Source of the DNA: Lacihabitans soyangensis | Lineage (GTDB): Bacteria > Bacteroidota > Bacteroidia > Cytophagales > Spirosomataceae | DNA: 64,000 bases | Reading direction: 5' to 3' | Assembly: GCF_024343775.1 (NCBI RefSeq) | Contig: NZ_RJUF01000011.1 | Location: 1-64,000, forward strand | Shown here: positions 53,743 through 62,461 of the stretch, in pieces | Layout of the letters: each line of letters starts with the position of its first letter | Position numbering within the stretch: position 1 is the stretch's first letter | The notes under the pieces: generated by a model | Seen by the model: only the letters and a program-made list of their open reading frames with translations | Database searches by the model: none | What the model was told of the DNA's origin: nothing | Translations under genes and position numbers: made by a program

Positions 53743-55898
53743 ATAGACTCAATAACATAGTTTCAAAAGTATCTCTTAGAATGTTGATTATAGACATCCT
53801 AAAGTGCATTTTTGTGGCTATTGCATTGTATTATTTGACGTTCTATTTGGTGGGCAAATCTGGTATTTCATTACCTATTTCTATCATTGGATTCTTCATT
53901 ACTGGCTTTTTATTGAAAGCTTGGAAAAAGAAAAACGATCTGGCCAAAAATTTCATACATGAGCACAATCCACAACTTGAGCACAGTTTGTCTCTAATTG
54001 AAAAACCGAAACTGAATATTGCTGAAGAAATGCAAGTAGAGAGAATTTTGGAAACCAAAATCCAAATCCCATTGAAGCTAGATAAAGCTTTTTGGGTATT
54101 ATTTCTCTTTGCTATTTTAAGCTCGGCCTTCTCATTTATCCCTAAAAAAATAAAAGACACTACCCTATCAATAGAAAAAATACTTGACTCAGAAACAAAT
54201 AATTTTGAACCCAAACAGGCTCAATACAAAGGATCAACTTTACAAATAAACCCTCCCCAATATACGGGTTTAACCAAAAAGGTTTCAGAAAATTTAAATG
54301 CGGAAGTCATAACAGGTTCAAGGTTAGATTGGACAGTAAAGTTTGAGAATGCAGAAGACGTCACTGTAGGCATAGAAAACGCTAAAGGTAAAAGTATAGT
54401 TTTCAAACGAAATGGAAGCATCTTTACACATTCTGACCAAATTTTGCATAGCGGCTTTTATTCCATTAAGGCATACACAAAAGACTCATTGATCTACCAA
54501 TCAGCATTTTACAGGATCGAGGCTTTACCTGATAATCGACCTAAAATAGAACCTACGTCAAAAGAACTTTACAAATTTCATCAGATAAAAGACCCCAGAA
54601 ATATACAAATTCAGGCAAAAATATCGGACGATTTTAAGGTCAGCCAAGCCTTTATCGTAGCCACTGTGGCTCGTGGTTCTGGCGAAAATGTAAAATTCAG
54701 AGAAGTGAAATGGCCAGTGGGAAGCACCAATTTTCATGAAGCTAATATCTCAAAAAATATAGACTTGAAAGCTCTAAACTTCAGTCCAGGAGATGAACTA
54801 TATTATTACTGGGCGGCATTTGACAATAAATCACCCGAGCCAAACTTCACAAAATCAGACACTTACTTTGTGGTCTTTAAAGATACCGCCTCCAAAGACG
54901 AGTCGGATTTAGCCACCATGGCCATGAATATTTTGCCAGAATATTTTAGAAGTCAAAGGCAAATAATCATTGATACCGAAAAACTTATCAAAAAACGCAA
55001 CAAGATTAAACCAGCAGTATTTAACTCTGAATCTAACGAAATAGGTTACGACCAAAAGGTACTTCGATTGAGATATGGCCAATATTTGGGAGAGGAATTT
55101 GAAAATAGCATTGGAGCTGCCCCTCATGAAGAGGAAGATGGAGATTTCATGAAGGGTTTTGTTCATGCCCATGACTCCGAAGAACAGGAGGACAACCATG
55201 AGCACCAAGAACATGGACACGAGCATGCACACGCTATTGAAAATCCGAATACCAATCAGGATCCGTTAGCTGCCCTAATGGCCGAATATGTGCATTCGCA
55301 TGATGACGCCGAAACGAACACCTTCTACGAACAATCTACCAGAAGTTTGCTAAAAATGGCTCTGGAACAGATGTGGCAGGCGGAATTACACCTTAGATTA
55401 TACGAGCCAGAAAAAGCTATAACTTTTGAAAACAAGGCACTTACTTATTTAAAAGAAGCCCAACAAAAGGCCAGAGTTTATGTAAAGAAAACTGGATTTG
55501 ACCCACCTCCAATCAAAGAAAAAGAAAAAAGACTGACGGGTGAATTGACAAAATTCAATGCAAAACAAACCATCAGCAAAGAATTTTTTGAGGCAGAAAC
55601 TCGCCTTCTGGCCGCCTCCATCATTGATATTCTTGAAAAAGGAAAAATTGACAACACCGATAAGCAAAAAATGCTCCGTCTCGGCCAAGCTTTGTCTGAA
55701 CTTCCTAATGTCAAAAGTCTTATTATAAGAGACATACAAGCTATCATAAACACCAAGATGGTGACAAAGCAACAAAAAGAGAATTTAAAAACGAGCCTAT
55801 TGACCGTTTTAAATTTCGAAAACCAAAAAAACAAAGGAGGAAAAACCACTACCCATAACAAAGCACTAGAAACCGCTTTTAGAAAACATTTGAAATAA
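53739..55898 (+). CDS. DUF4175-like membrane protein with histidine-rich loop
   Basis: A 719-residue protein with three N-terminal membrane segments (about 14-34, 44-62 and 110-130), a beta-rich region (about 155-400, LQINPPQYTGLTKKVSEN) and a helical C-terminal part. Between about residues 465 and 525 it carries an acidic, histidine-rich stretch (HAHDSEEQEDNHEHQEHG and following) that could bind metal ions. It resembles the DUF4175-type proteins found in MoxR operons. It overlaps the preceding gene by four bases. Confidence 0.68.
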   Translation: MNRLNNIVSKVSLRMLIIDILKCIFVAIALYYLTFYLVGKSGISLPISIIGFFITGFLLKAWKKKNDLAKNFIHEHNPQLEHSLSLIEKPKLNIAEEMQVERILETKIQIPLKLDKAFWVLFLFAILSSAFSFIPKKIKDTTLSIEKILDSETNNFEPKQAQYKGSTLQINPPQYTGLTKKVSENLNAEVITGSRLDWTVKFENAEDVTVGIENAKGKSIVFKRNGSIFTHSDQILHSGFYSIKAYTKDSLIYQSAFYRIEALPDNRPKIEPTSKELYKFHQIKDPRNIQIQAKISDDFKVSQAFIVATVARGSGENVKFREVKWPVGSTNFHEANISKNIDLKALNFSPGDELYYYWAAFDNKSPEPNFTKSDTYFVVFKDTASKDESDLATMAMNILPEYFRSQRQIIIDTEKLIKKRNKIKPAVFNSESNEIGYDQKVLRLRYGQYLGEEFENSIGAAPHEEEDGDFMKGFVHAHDSEEQEDNHEHQEHGHEHAHAIENPNTNQDPLAALMAEYVHSHDDAETNTFYEQSTRSLLKMALEQMWQAELHLRLYEPEKAITFENKALTYLKEAQQKARVYVKKTGFDPPPIKEKEKRLTGELTKFNAKQTISKEFFEAETRLLAASIIDILEKGKIDNTDKQKMLRLGQALSELPNVKSLIIRDIQAIINTKMVTKQQKENLKTSLLTVLNFENQKNKGGKTTTHNKALETAFRKHLK

Positions 55899-55899
55899 A

Positions 55900-57498
55900 T
55901 TGACCGAAAAAACGCAAAATATAGTCCTCATTGCATTGCTAATAATATTGTTAGCTCTACAATTATATTGGATATTTCGTCTGAAAAACCAAAAAAGGAA
56001 ATACACCAAACTCATTTTCAATGTTTTTCTTTGGCTGTCATTCGTATTATTGATATTTCCACCCAAAAACCAAAACAATAGAAATCTAGATAAATTAGGC
56101 ATAAGCGATGGCCAAATTTCAGACCAATTTCTAGAAAAAATCAAAGATAGTCTAGCATTAGAAACGGTAATTTCTCCTAGTAAATACGAAAAAGAATTCC
56201 AAGAGAAGAATCTACAAATCAACTTGTTAGGTCAAAAATTCACTCCAGAGTTTTTAACCCAATTGTCAGGCAAAAACGTCCAGTTTTATCCTGAATTTAA
56301 GAAAGATGAAATCCAAAACCTCAGCTGGAGGGCTGTACTTTTCCAAAATGAAACACAGGAAATTAACGGATTGATAGATTTAGAAAAACCAAGCACGCTT
56401 AAGTTAAAATTTGGAACACAAACACTTGACAGTGTGAAACTTGAAAAAGGATTTCAAACTTTCACACTTTCGTTTCCATCGTTTTCGGTTGGCAAAACAA
56501 ACGTCAATCTGGATTTGAATAATGAGCCGATTCGTGAAATTAAATACTATTCGCGGTCAACACCAAAACTTAAAATACTCGTTTTAGCCGAGAACCCGGA
56601 TTTTGAAACCAAAATGCTGTCTGAATGGCTCGGAAAAAATGGTCACAAGGTAGAAGTAGAGACAGCGGTGAGCAAAAATACCCAAAGCAAAACAAATATA
56701 AATCAAACCAAAACGAACGCTTATAACTTAGTTTTTGCCACTCCAGCAAGACTAGGCAATCCAAACTGCTCCAAAACTTTAAAAGCCGGAGGTGGAGTCT
56801 TTGTATATAACATAAACGAAAAAGATATTTCAGCAATCAATAAGTCTTTTGGAGAGGGTTTTGCATTACAAAGAATTAGTGCCGATAGTGAATCAAAACT
56901 GTCTAACGATTTGATAGCTTTACCGTTTGTTTTGAAAGAAAATAAAAGTCAACAAAAACTCAGCAAATGGCCTATCGCTATTTCTCAAAAACGAGTGGGT
57001 GTAAGTTTGATTTCAGAAACATATCCTTTGTTATTATCTGGCGATAGTATTACTTATCGAAATATTTGGGGAAGTGTTCTTCAATTTCTTCAGCCAGTTC
57101 AGAAAAACAACATTGAGATAAAAGCTCCCATCCTTCAAAATCAATTTACGACCTTAAGATTCAATAATTTCGAAAAAGTTCAGGAAATTTTCAAGACAAA
57201 GAGCGATACCATTTATGCCAAAATATCTCCTATTGACGAATATACAAGTATCGGCAAATATGTATTTCGAAAACCTAACTGGCAAACGATTAATGACAGT
57301 TTAGAAGTATTTGTAAATGAAGTTTCTACCGCTGACCAATACTTTGTACAAACAAAAAACATCCTTAACTCGTACAATACGATTCAAAATGAGGAACAAC
57401 CTGAACGCAATGACGAGTCTGAAATCCTGCCCGATTGGCTACGTCTTCTCATCTGTTTGGCTATGTTTATTGTGGTTTGGATAGAAGCAAAATGGTAA
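55900..57498 (+). CDS. Membrane protein with glutamine amidotransferase-like middle domain (MoxR operon)
   Basis: A 532-residue protein with two N-terminal membrane segments (about 7-25 and 35-52) and one at the very C-terminus (about 513-530). A region near 225-330 (LKILVLAENPDFETKMLSEWL, NLVFATPARLG) has the look of a class I glutamine amidotransferase-like fold without the catalytic cysteine. This matches BatA/aerotolerance-type proteins ending MoxR operons. It starts with TTG at 55900, one base after the preceding stop. Confidence 0.65.
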   Translation: MTEKTQNIVLIALLIILLALQLYWIFRLKNQKRKYTKLIFNVFLWLSFVLLIFPPKNQNNRNLDKLGISDGQISDQFLEKIKDSLALETVISPSKYEKEFQEKNLQINLLGQKFTPEFLTQLSGKNVQFYPEFKKDEIQNLSWRAVLFQNETQEINGLIDLEKPSTLKLKFGTQTLDSVKLEKGFQTFTLSFPSFSVGKTNVNLDLNNEPIREIKYYSRSTPKLKILVLAENPDFETKMLSEWLGKNGHKVEVETAVSKNTQSKTNINQTKTNAYNLVFATPARLGNPNCSKTLKAGGGVFVYNINEKDISAINKSFGEGFALQRISADSESKLSNDLIALPFVLKENKSQQKLSKWPIAISQKRVGVSLISETYPLLLSGDSITYRNIWGSVLQFLQPVQKNNIEIKAPILQNQFTTLRFNNFEKVQEIFKTKSDTIYAKISPIDEYTSIGKYVFRKPNWQTINDSLEVFVNEVSTADQYFVQTKNILNSYNTIQNEEQPERNDESEILPDWLRLLICLAMFIVVWIEAKW

Positions 57499-57530
57499 AA
57501 AGTTAATATATTTATCAAAATTTTCTCAAA

Positions 57531-58130
57531 ATGGAAGGTACAATAACTAATATTAATCAGTTGGATTTCACAAAAAAATATTCTTATGCTGAATATTTAA
57601 AATGGGAGTTTAAAGAAAGAATTGAGTTAATAAAAGGATATCTGTACAAAATGTCGCCTGCCCCAGCACGTAGACACCAAGAATTGGTTTGGAATTTTTC
57701 AATGCAAATAGACAAATATTTGAGAAACAAACCCTGCAAAGCATATTTTGCTCCTTTTGATGTTCGCCTGCCTGGAAACATAAATGACAAAGATTCTCCA
57801 AAAATTACTGTTCTTCAACCCGACATTTGCATAGTTTGTGATTTGTCAAAACTAGACGACAAAGGCTGTGACGGAGCTCCAGATTTGATTATTGAAGTTT
57901 TATCCCCCGGTAATTCGGACAAAGAAATGAAATTGAAATATGATGTCTATGAAGAAGCCGGAGTTAGAGAATATTGGATTGTACAGCCCGAATATCGAAA
58001 TGTCTTAATTTATGTTTTGGACGATTCTGGGAAATTTGTTGGCAAACATCCTTTAACCGCTTCAGACTTCCTTACGCCAACTATCTTCCCAGATTTCCAG
58101 ATTGACCTTTCTGAAGCATTTGCCGAATAA
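57531..58130 (+). CDS. Uma2-family (DUF820) PD-(D/E)xK endonuclease-like protein
   Basis: A 199-residue protein of the Uma2/DUF820 family: YSYAEYLKWEFKERIELIKGYLYKMSP at the start, VLQPDICIVCD (D of the nuclease site), DLIIEVLSPGNS (E/V strand) and VREYWIVQPEYR. The fold is that of PD-(D/E)xK nucleases. Cellular roles of the family are unclear; copies are abundant in cyanobacteria and some Bacteroidota. It lies 32 bases after the MoxR operon on the same strand. Confidence 0.85.
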   Translation: MEGTITNINQLDFTKKYSYAEYLKWEFKERIELIKGYLYKMSPAPARRHQELVWNFSMQIDKYLRNKPCKAYFAPFDVRLPGNINDKDSPKITVLQPDICIVCDLSKLDDKGCDGAPDLIIEVLSPGNSDKEMKLKYDVYEEAGVREYWIVQPEYRNVLIYVLDDSGKFVGKHPLTASDFLTPTIFPDFQIDLSEAFAE

Positions 58131-58197
58131 TGAGAACTATTTCTTGAAATCTAAGGTATTTTTTGCATCTTAGTATTTCAAAAATACCCAACCTTAG

Positions 58198-59529
58198 ATG
58201 ATCCTACTAATTGTATTGCTTGCAATAGCATTCATCGTACTTTCTTCCACCGTTTTCAAAATTCACCCTTTGGCTGGATTACTCATTGCAGCACTTTTTG
58301 TGGGTATTTCGGCGGGACTGCCCATAGACAAGCTGGCAGAAACCATCGGTAAAGGATTTGGAGACCTAATGACAAAAATAGGGCTAATGGTGATTTTGGG
58401 TTGTGTGATTGGTGCTATCTTGGATAAATCAGGTGCTGCCATAAAAGTGGCCGACTTGATTATTGACTCTTTCGGAAAAAAATATCCGACCTTCGCAATG
58501 TCGGTCATTGGAGCCTTAGTGGGCATTCCTGTTTTTTGTGATTCAGGCTTTATTATTCTATCTAAACTCAACAAAATAGTAGCTCAAAAATCTAAAGTCC
58601 CGCTCGGAACCATCGCTATTGGGCTTTCCGGAGGACTTTTTGCTACGCATACACTGGTCCCTCCTACTCCCGGACCCTTATCGGCGGCGGGAAGTTTAAA
58701 TATTTCAGATTCCATAGGTTTGGTGATCATTGTTGGACTCGTGGTGTCTATTCCGAGTTTATTTCTATCTACTTGGTTTGCCAACAAATTCGCCAATAAA
58801 TTGATTTTAATTACTGATGATGAAGAGATAGTTGAGTCATCAGAATACAAAAAGTTACCATCCGCCTGGCTAGCCTTCATGCCTATTTTACTACCGATTA
58901 TTCTTATTTCACTAGCCTCGTTCGCCAAAATTTTGGAGTTTCCTGAGCAAATTACCACATGGCTGAGCTTTATAGGTAGTCCTTTGATATCATTTTTACT
59001 CGCCATATTTCTTTCCTTTTTTCTTTTTCCCGAAAAACCAGCAGAGAGGCTTTTGGAATGTTTCAAAAGTGGCATAAATCATTGTGGAACTACATTGGTT
59101 TTGGTGGGTGCGGGTGGAGCGTTCGGAGCAGTTTTAAAAGAAACCTCCCTTAAACAAATGATGACAGAGTGGCTCATGAACAACCAAAGTTCTGGACTAC
59201 TATTCTTGCTTTTTGCATTATTAATAGCTGCATTTTTCAAAACAGCACAAGGCTCAACAACTTCAGCCATGGTATTGACCTCAAGCCTTTTAGCACCTAT
59301 TTTGATTTCTGTTGGTTTCGTAAAACCCTTCGAACTCACCTTGTTATTAATGGCCATCGGTAGTGGTGCCATGGTAGTTTCTCACGCCAACGACGCTTGG
59401 TTTTGGGTAGTTTCTCAGTTTACAGGAATCAGCCAAAAAGACGCTTTCAAAACTCACACTTTACTGACTGGCCTGCAAGGAGTTGCGAGTTTTGTTATGG
59501 TGTGTCTGCTATATATTATTTTCAACTAA
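58198..59529 (+). CDS. GntP family permease (gluconate/sugar-acid:H+ symporter)
   Basis: A 443-residue transporter with about twelve membrane segments. Family motifs include HPLAGLLIAALFVGISAGLP, GIPVFCDSGFIILSKL, THTLVPPTPGPLSAAG and AQGSTTSAMVLTSSLL, all typical of GntP permeases, which import gluconate, glycerate or related acids with protons. The substrate is unknown. It precedes a DUF2891 gene and xylose isomerase, fitting sugar catabolism. Confidence 0.93.
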   Translation: MILLIVLLAIAFIVLSSTVFKIHPLAGLLIAALFVGISAGLPIDKLAETIGKGFGDLMTKIGLMVILGCVIGAILDKSGAAIKVADLIIDSFGKKYPTFAMSVIGALVGIPVFCDSGFIILSKLNKIVAQKSKVPLGTIAIGLSGGLFATHTLVPPTPGPLSAAGSLNISDSIGLVIIVGLVVSIPSLFLSTWFANKFANKLILITDDEEIVESSEYKKLPSAWLAFMPILLPIILISLASFAKILEFPEQITTWLSFIGSPLISFLLAIFLSFFLFPEKPAERLLECFKSGINHCGTTLVLVGAGGAFGAVLKETSLKQMMTEWLMNNQSSGLLFLLFALLIAAFFKTAQGSTTSAMVLTSSLLAPILISVGFVKPFELTLLLMAIGSGAMVVSHANDAWFWVVSQFTGISQKDAFKTHTLLTGLQGVASFVMVCLLYIIFN

Positions 59530-59565
59530 CACTTCATAAATACGAAAAATTAACCCATATTTAGC

Positions 59566-60651
59566 ATGAAAATTTCAAAAAAAATAGTCACAGCCATCTT
59601 CGTTTTTGTTTCAACCATAACTAATTCGTTTTCTCAAACAAACCCACTCTTTACCCAAGAAAACGCAGAAAAACTGGCAAGTTTACCCTTGCATTGTATA
59701 ACTCAGGAATTTCCAAACAAAACGGGACACAGTTCAGACGGAGCAGCCGACCACAAAATGCTACCCTCCGATTTACATCCAAGTTTTTATGGTTGTTTAG
59801 ACTGGCACTCTAGTGTCCACGGCCATTGGATGTTGATTAAACTACTTAAAGCTTTTCCAGAAATAAAAGATAAAGCCAAGATTATCAAAACCTTAGAAAA
59901 CAGTTTTAAATCTGAAAAAATAAAGACCGAAGCTGAGTATTTCACAAAATACAAAACCACCAAGACCTTTGAAAGAACCTACGGCTGGGCATGGCTACTC
60001 AAACTCGACCAAGAATTATTGACTTGGAACGACCCAATGGCTAAAAAATGGCACCAAAACCTACAGCCACTTACCAAAGAAATTGTCAGAATTTGGACAG
60101 AATTTTTACCTAAACAAACCTATCCCAACCGTACGGGCGTACACCCAAATACCGCTTTTGGGCTTTGTTTTGCTTTGGATTGGGCCATCGCCACCAAAAA
60201 CGAAACTTTCGAAATGGCCGTAATATCCAAAGCTAATGAGTTTTATTATGAACAAAAAAATGCTCCGGCATATCTTGAGCCGGACGGATCGGATTTCCTT
60301 TCGCCAAACTTAGAAATAGCCGATTTGATGAGAAGAATTATGCCGCCGCTGGAATTTGAAACATGGTTTAAAGCTTTTTTAGAACCAAAATCTATAGAAA
60401 ATATCCTCAAAATGCCAGTGGTATCAGATAGAACTGATTTCCAAATTGTGCATTTGGATGGCTTAAGTTTAAGTAGAGCGTGGTGTATGAAAGGTATAGC
60501 CAAATCTTTGTCTAAAACGAATCCACTTAAAATGAAATTCGAGAAAAAATCTGAGGAGTTTCTGGAAAAAACCTTGCCCAATGTTACTTCTGGTAATTAT
60601 GGCGGCGACCATTGGCTGGCTTCCTTTGCTGTTTATGCCATTTTTGATTAA
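59566..60651 (+). CDS. DUF2891 secreted protein
   Basis: A 361-residue protein with a signal peptide (to about SFSQ-24). It matches the DUF2891 family: LHPSFYGCLDWHSSVHGHWMLIKLL, RTYGWAWLLKLDQEL, RTGVHPNTAFGLCFALDWA and GGDHWLASFAVYA. The helical pattern suggests an (alpha/alpha)-barrel fold as in several glycan enzymes, but no activity is known. It lies 36 bases after the GntP gene and is probably co-transcribed. Confidence 0.85.
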   Translation: MKISKKIVTAIFVFVSTITNSFSQTNPLFTQENAEKLASLPLHCITQEFPNKTGHSSDGAADHKMLPSDLHPSFYGCLDWHSSVHGHWMLIKLLKAFPEIKDKAKIIKTLENSFKSEKIKTEAEYFTKYKTTKTFERTYGWAWLLKLDQELLTWNDPMAKKWHQNLQPLTKEIVRIWTEFLPKQTYPNRTGVHPNTAFGLCFALDWAIATKNETFEMAVISKANEFYYEQKNAPAYLEPDGSDFLSPNLEIADLMRRIMPPLEFETWFKAFLEPKSIENILKMPVVSDRTDFQIVHLDGLSLSRAWCMKGIAKSLSKTNPLKMKFEKKSEEFLEKTLPNVTSGNYGGDHWLASFAVYAIFD

Positions 60652-60798
60652 AAAAATATCCCAGTGATTTTACAAAATTTCTTGTTAAATTTATCGATTA
60701 TTAGCGTCAAAAACATTTTTAAATTGAGATCAAAATTTCGGTCGAATTCAAATTAGCGGGCAAACAAAACAGTTTCTTTGAAAAAAAAATAAGAAAGT

Positions 60799-60829
60799 TT
60801 TGATAAAAATATTTTTAATTGTACTTTTG
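60799..60829 (+). promoter_or_regulatory. xylA promoter candidate
   Basis: TTTG (60799-60802), 19 bases, then TACTTTTG (60822-60829), an exact fit to the Bacteroidota TTTG / TAnnTTTG consensus. Transcription would start near 60836, leaving a leader of about 44 bases before the ATG at 60880. The rest of 60652-60879 is AT-rich without a gene. Confidence 0.65.
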
Positions 60830-60879
60830 ACACTTAATAAGAAAAATTTATAATTTTACTTTAAAAAACAATAAAACCT

Positions 60880-62220
60880 ATGTCGAAATTGACAGTCACT
60901 TTAGGAGAAAAGGAGTATTTCCCGTTTATAAAAGAAGCGATAAAATTTGAGGGAAGAGAGTCGGACAATCCGTTAGCTTTCAAATTTTATGATGCAGATA
61001 GAGTTGTTGCAGGTAAAACCATGCGTGAGCATTTGCGTTTTGCTATTTCTTACTGGCACACTTTCTGTGGCACTGGCGGTGATCCGTTTGGCCCAGGTAC
61101 AAAAGTGTTTCCTTGGGATGCCAATAGCAACGCACTTCAGGCTGCACATGACAAAATGGATGCAGCCTTCGAATTTTTCACAAAATTAGGTACGGATTAC
61201 TGGTGTTTTCACGACGTGGACATGTCGCCAGAAGGCAACTCGTTAGCAGAGTATGAGAGCAATTTATCTAAAATCGTAGATTACGCAAAAGCAAAACAAA
61301 CAGCTTCTGGAGCACAGTTACTCTGGGGAACAGCCAATTTGTTCTCTAACCCTCGCTACATGAACGGTGCCTCAACCAATCCTAATTTTGAGGTTGTAGC
61401 ACACGCTGGATTTCAGGTTAAAAACTGTATCGATGCTACTGTTGCTTTGGGTGGCATGGGATACACTTTCTGGGGAGGAAGAGAAGGCTACATGTCGCTT
61501 TTGAATACCAAAACCAAGAAGGAGTTGGATCACCTGGGTCAGTTTTTGAGAACAGCCAGAGACTATGGTCGCAAGAATGGTTTCACGGGTACTTTTTATA
61601 TCGAACCTAAGCCAGCTGAACCATCGAAACATCAGTATGATTTTGATGCTCAAACAGTTATAGGCTTCTTAAGAGAACAAGGCCTAGATAAAGATTTCGG
61701 TCTAAACATCGAGGTGAACCACGCCACGCTTGCTGGTCATACATTTGCTCACGAGCTTCAGATGGCGGCGGATGCAGGTATGTTGTCGTCAATTGATGCC
61801 AACCGTGGTGACTACCAGAATGGATGGGATACAGACCAGTTTCCAGTGGATGTCTTTGAATTGACCGAAGCTATGTTAGTTATCCTTGAAGCCGGTGGTT
61901 TCAAGCATGGAGGTATCAACTTTGATGCAAAAACCAGAAGAAATTCAACAGATCTTGAAGACATATTTATTGCTCACATAGGTGGTATGGACGTTTTTGC
62001 TAGAGCCTTGCTTGTAGCTAACGACATTCTTACAAAATCACCATACAAAAAGTTGCGTGACGACCGCTACGCATCTTTTAACTCTGGCAATGGAGCGAAG
62101 TTTGAAAAAGGCGAACTTAGCCTTGAAGACTTGGCAAAAATAGCCAAAGAAGTAGGTGAACCAGCTCAAATATCAGGCAAGCAAGAACTTATGGAAATGA
62201 TTATCAATCAATACATTTAA
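60880..62220 (+). CDS. xylA: Xylose isomerase
   Basis: A 446-residue class II xylose isomerase converting D-xylose to D-xylulose in the cytoplasm. The catalytic histidine is in [13 protein letters not shown]; other signatures are [41 protein letters not shown] and [13 protein letters not shown] (metal ligands). The length is full. No xylulokinase lies in the window. It has its own promoter candidate and terminator, so it is likely a single-gene transcript. Confidence 0.97.
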   Translation: MSKLTVTLGEKEYFPFIKEAIKFEGRESDNPLAFKFYDADRVVAGKTMREHLRFAISYWHTFCGTGGDPFGPGTKVFPWDANSNALQAAHDKMDAAFEFFTKLGTDYWCFHDVDMSPEGNSLAEYESNLSKIVDYAKAKQTASGAQLLWGTANLFSNPRYMNGASTNPNFEVVAHAGFQVKNCIDATVALGGMGYTFWGGREGYMSLLNTKTKKELDHLGQFLRTARDYGRKNGFTGTFYIEPKPAEPSKHQYDFDAQTVIGFLREQGLDKDFGLNIEVNHATLAGHTFAHELQMAADAGMLSSIDANRGDYQNGWDTDQFPVDVFELTEAMLVILEAGGFKHGGINFDAKTRRNSTDLEDIFIAHIGGMDVFARALLVANDILTKSPYKKLRDDRYASFNSGNGAKFEKGELSLEDLAKIAKEVGEPAQISGKQELMEMIINQYI

Positions 62221-62251
62221 GCGTTTTTAATTGTTTATTCAGCTATAATGT

Positions 62252-62287
62252 AAGCAGTCGGTCTCTCTAGACTGGCTGCTTTTTTGC
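62252..62287 (+). terminator. Intrinsic terminator after xylA
   Basis: AGCAGTCGGTCT (62253-62264) pairs with AGACTGGCTGCT (62269-62280), with one mismatch, followed by TTTTT (62281-62285). It lies about 30 bases after the xylA stop. Confidence 0.87.
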
Positions 62288-62461
62288 TTTTTATTTTTCA
62301 ACAAATTCACTCAAAGAGTCAAAACAAAAATTCGGAAAGTTTCTTTTTTATTGAGATTCAGCATTTATCTTTACACCCGAATCATACCGATAGAACCTCT
62401 CCAAACCATCTGAAAATATATTTCGTAAGTATATCAAACCGAAAAGTATTTAATGATTGGT

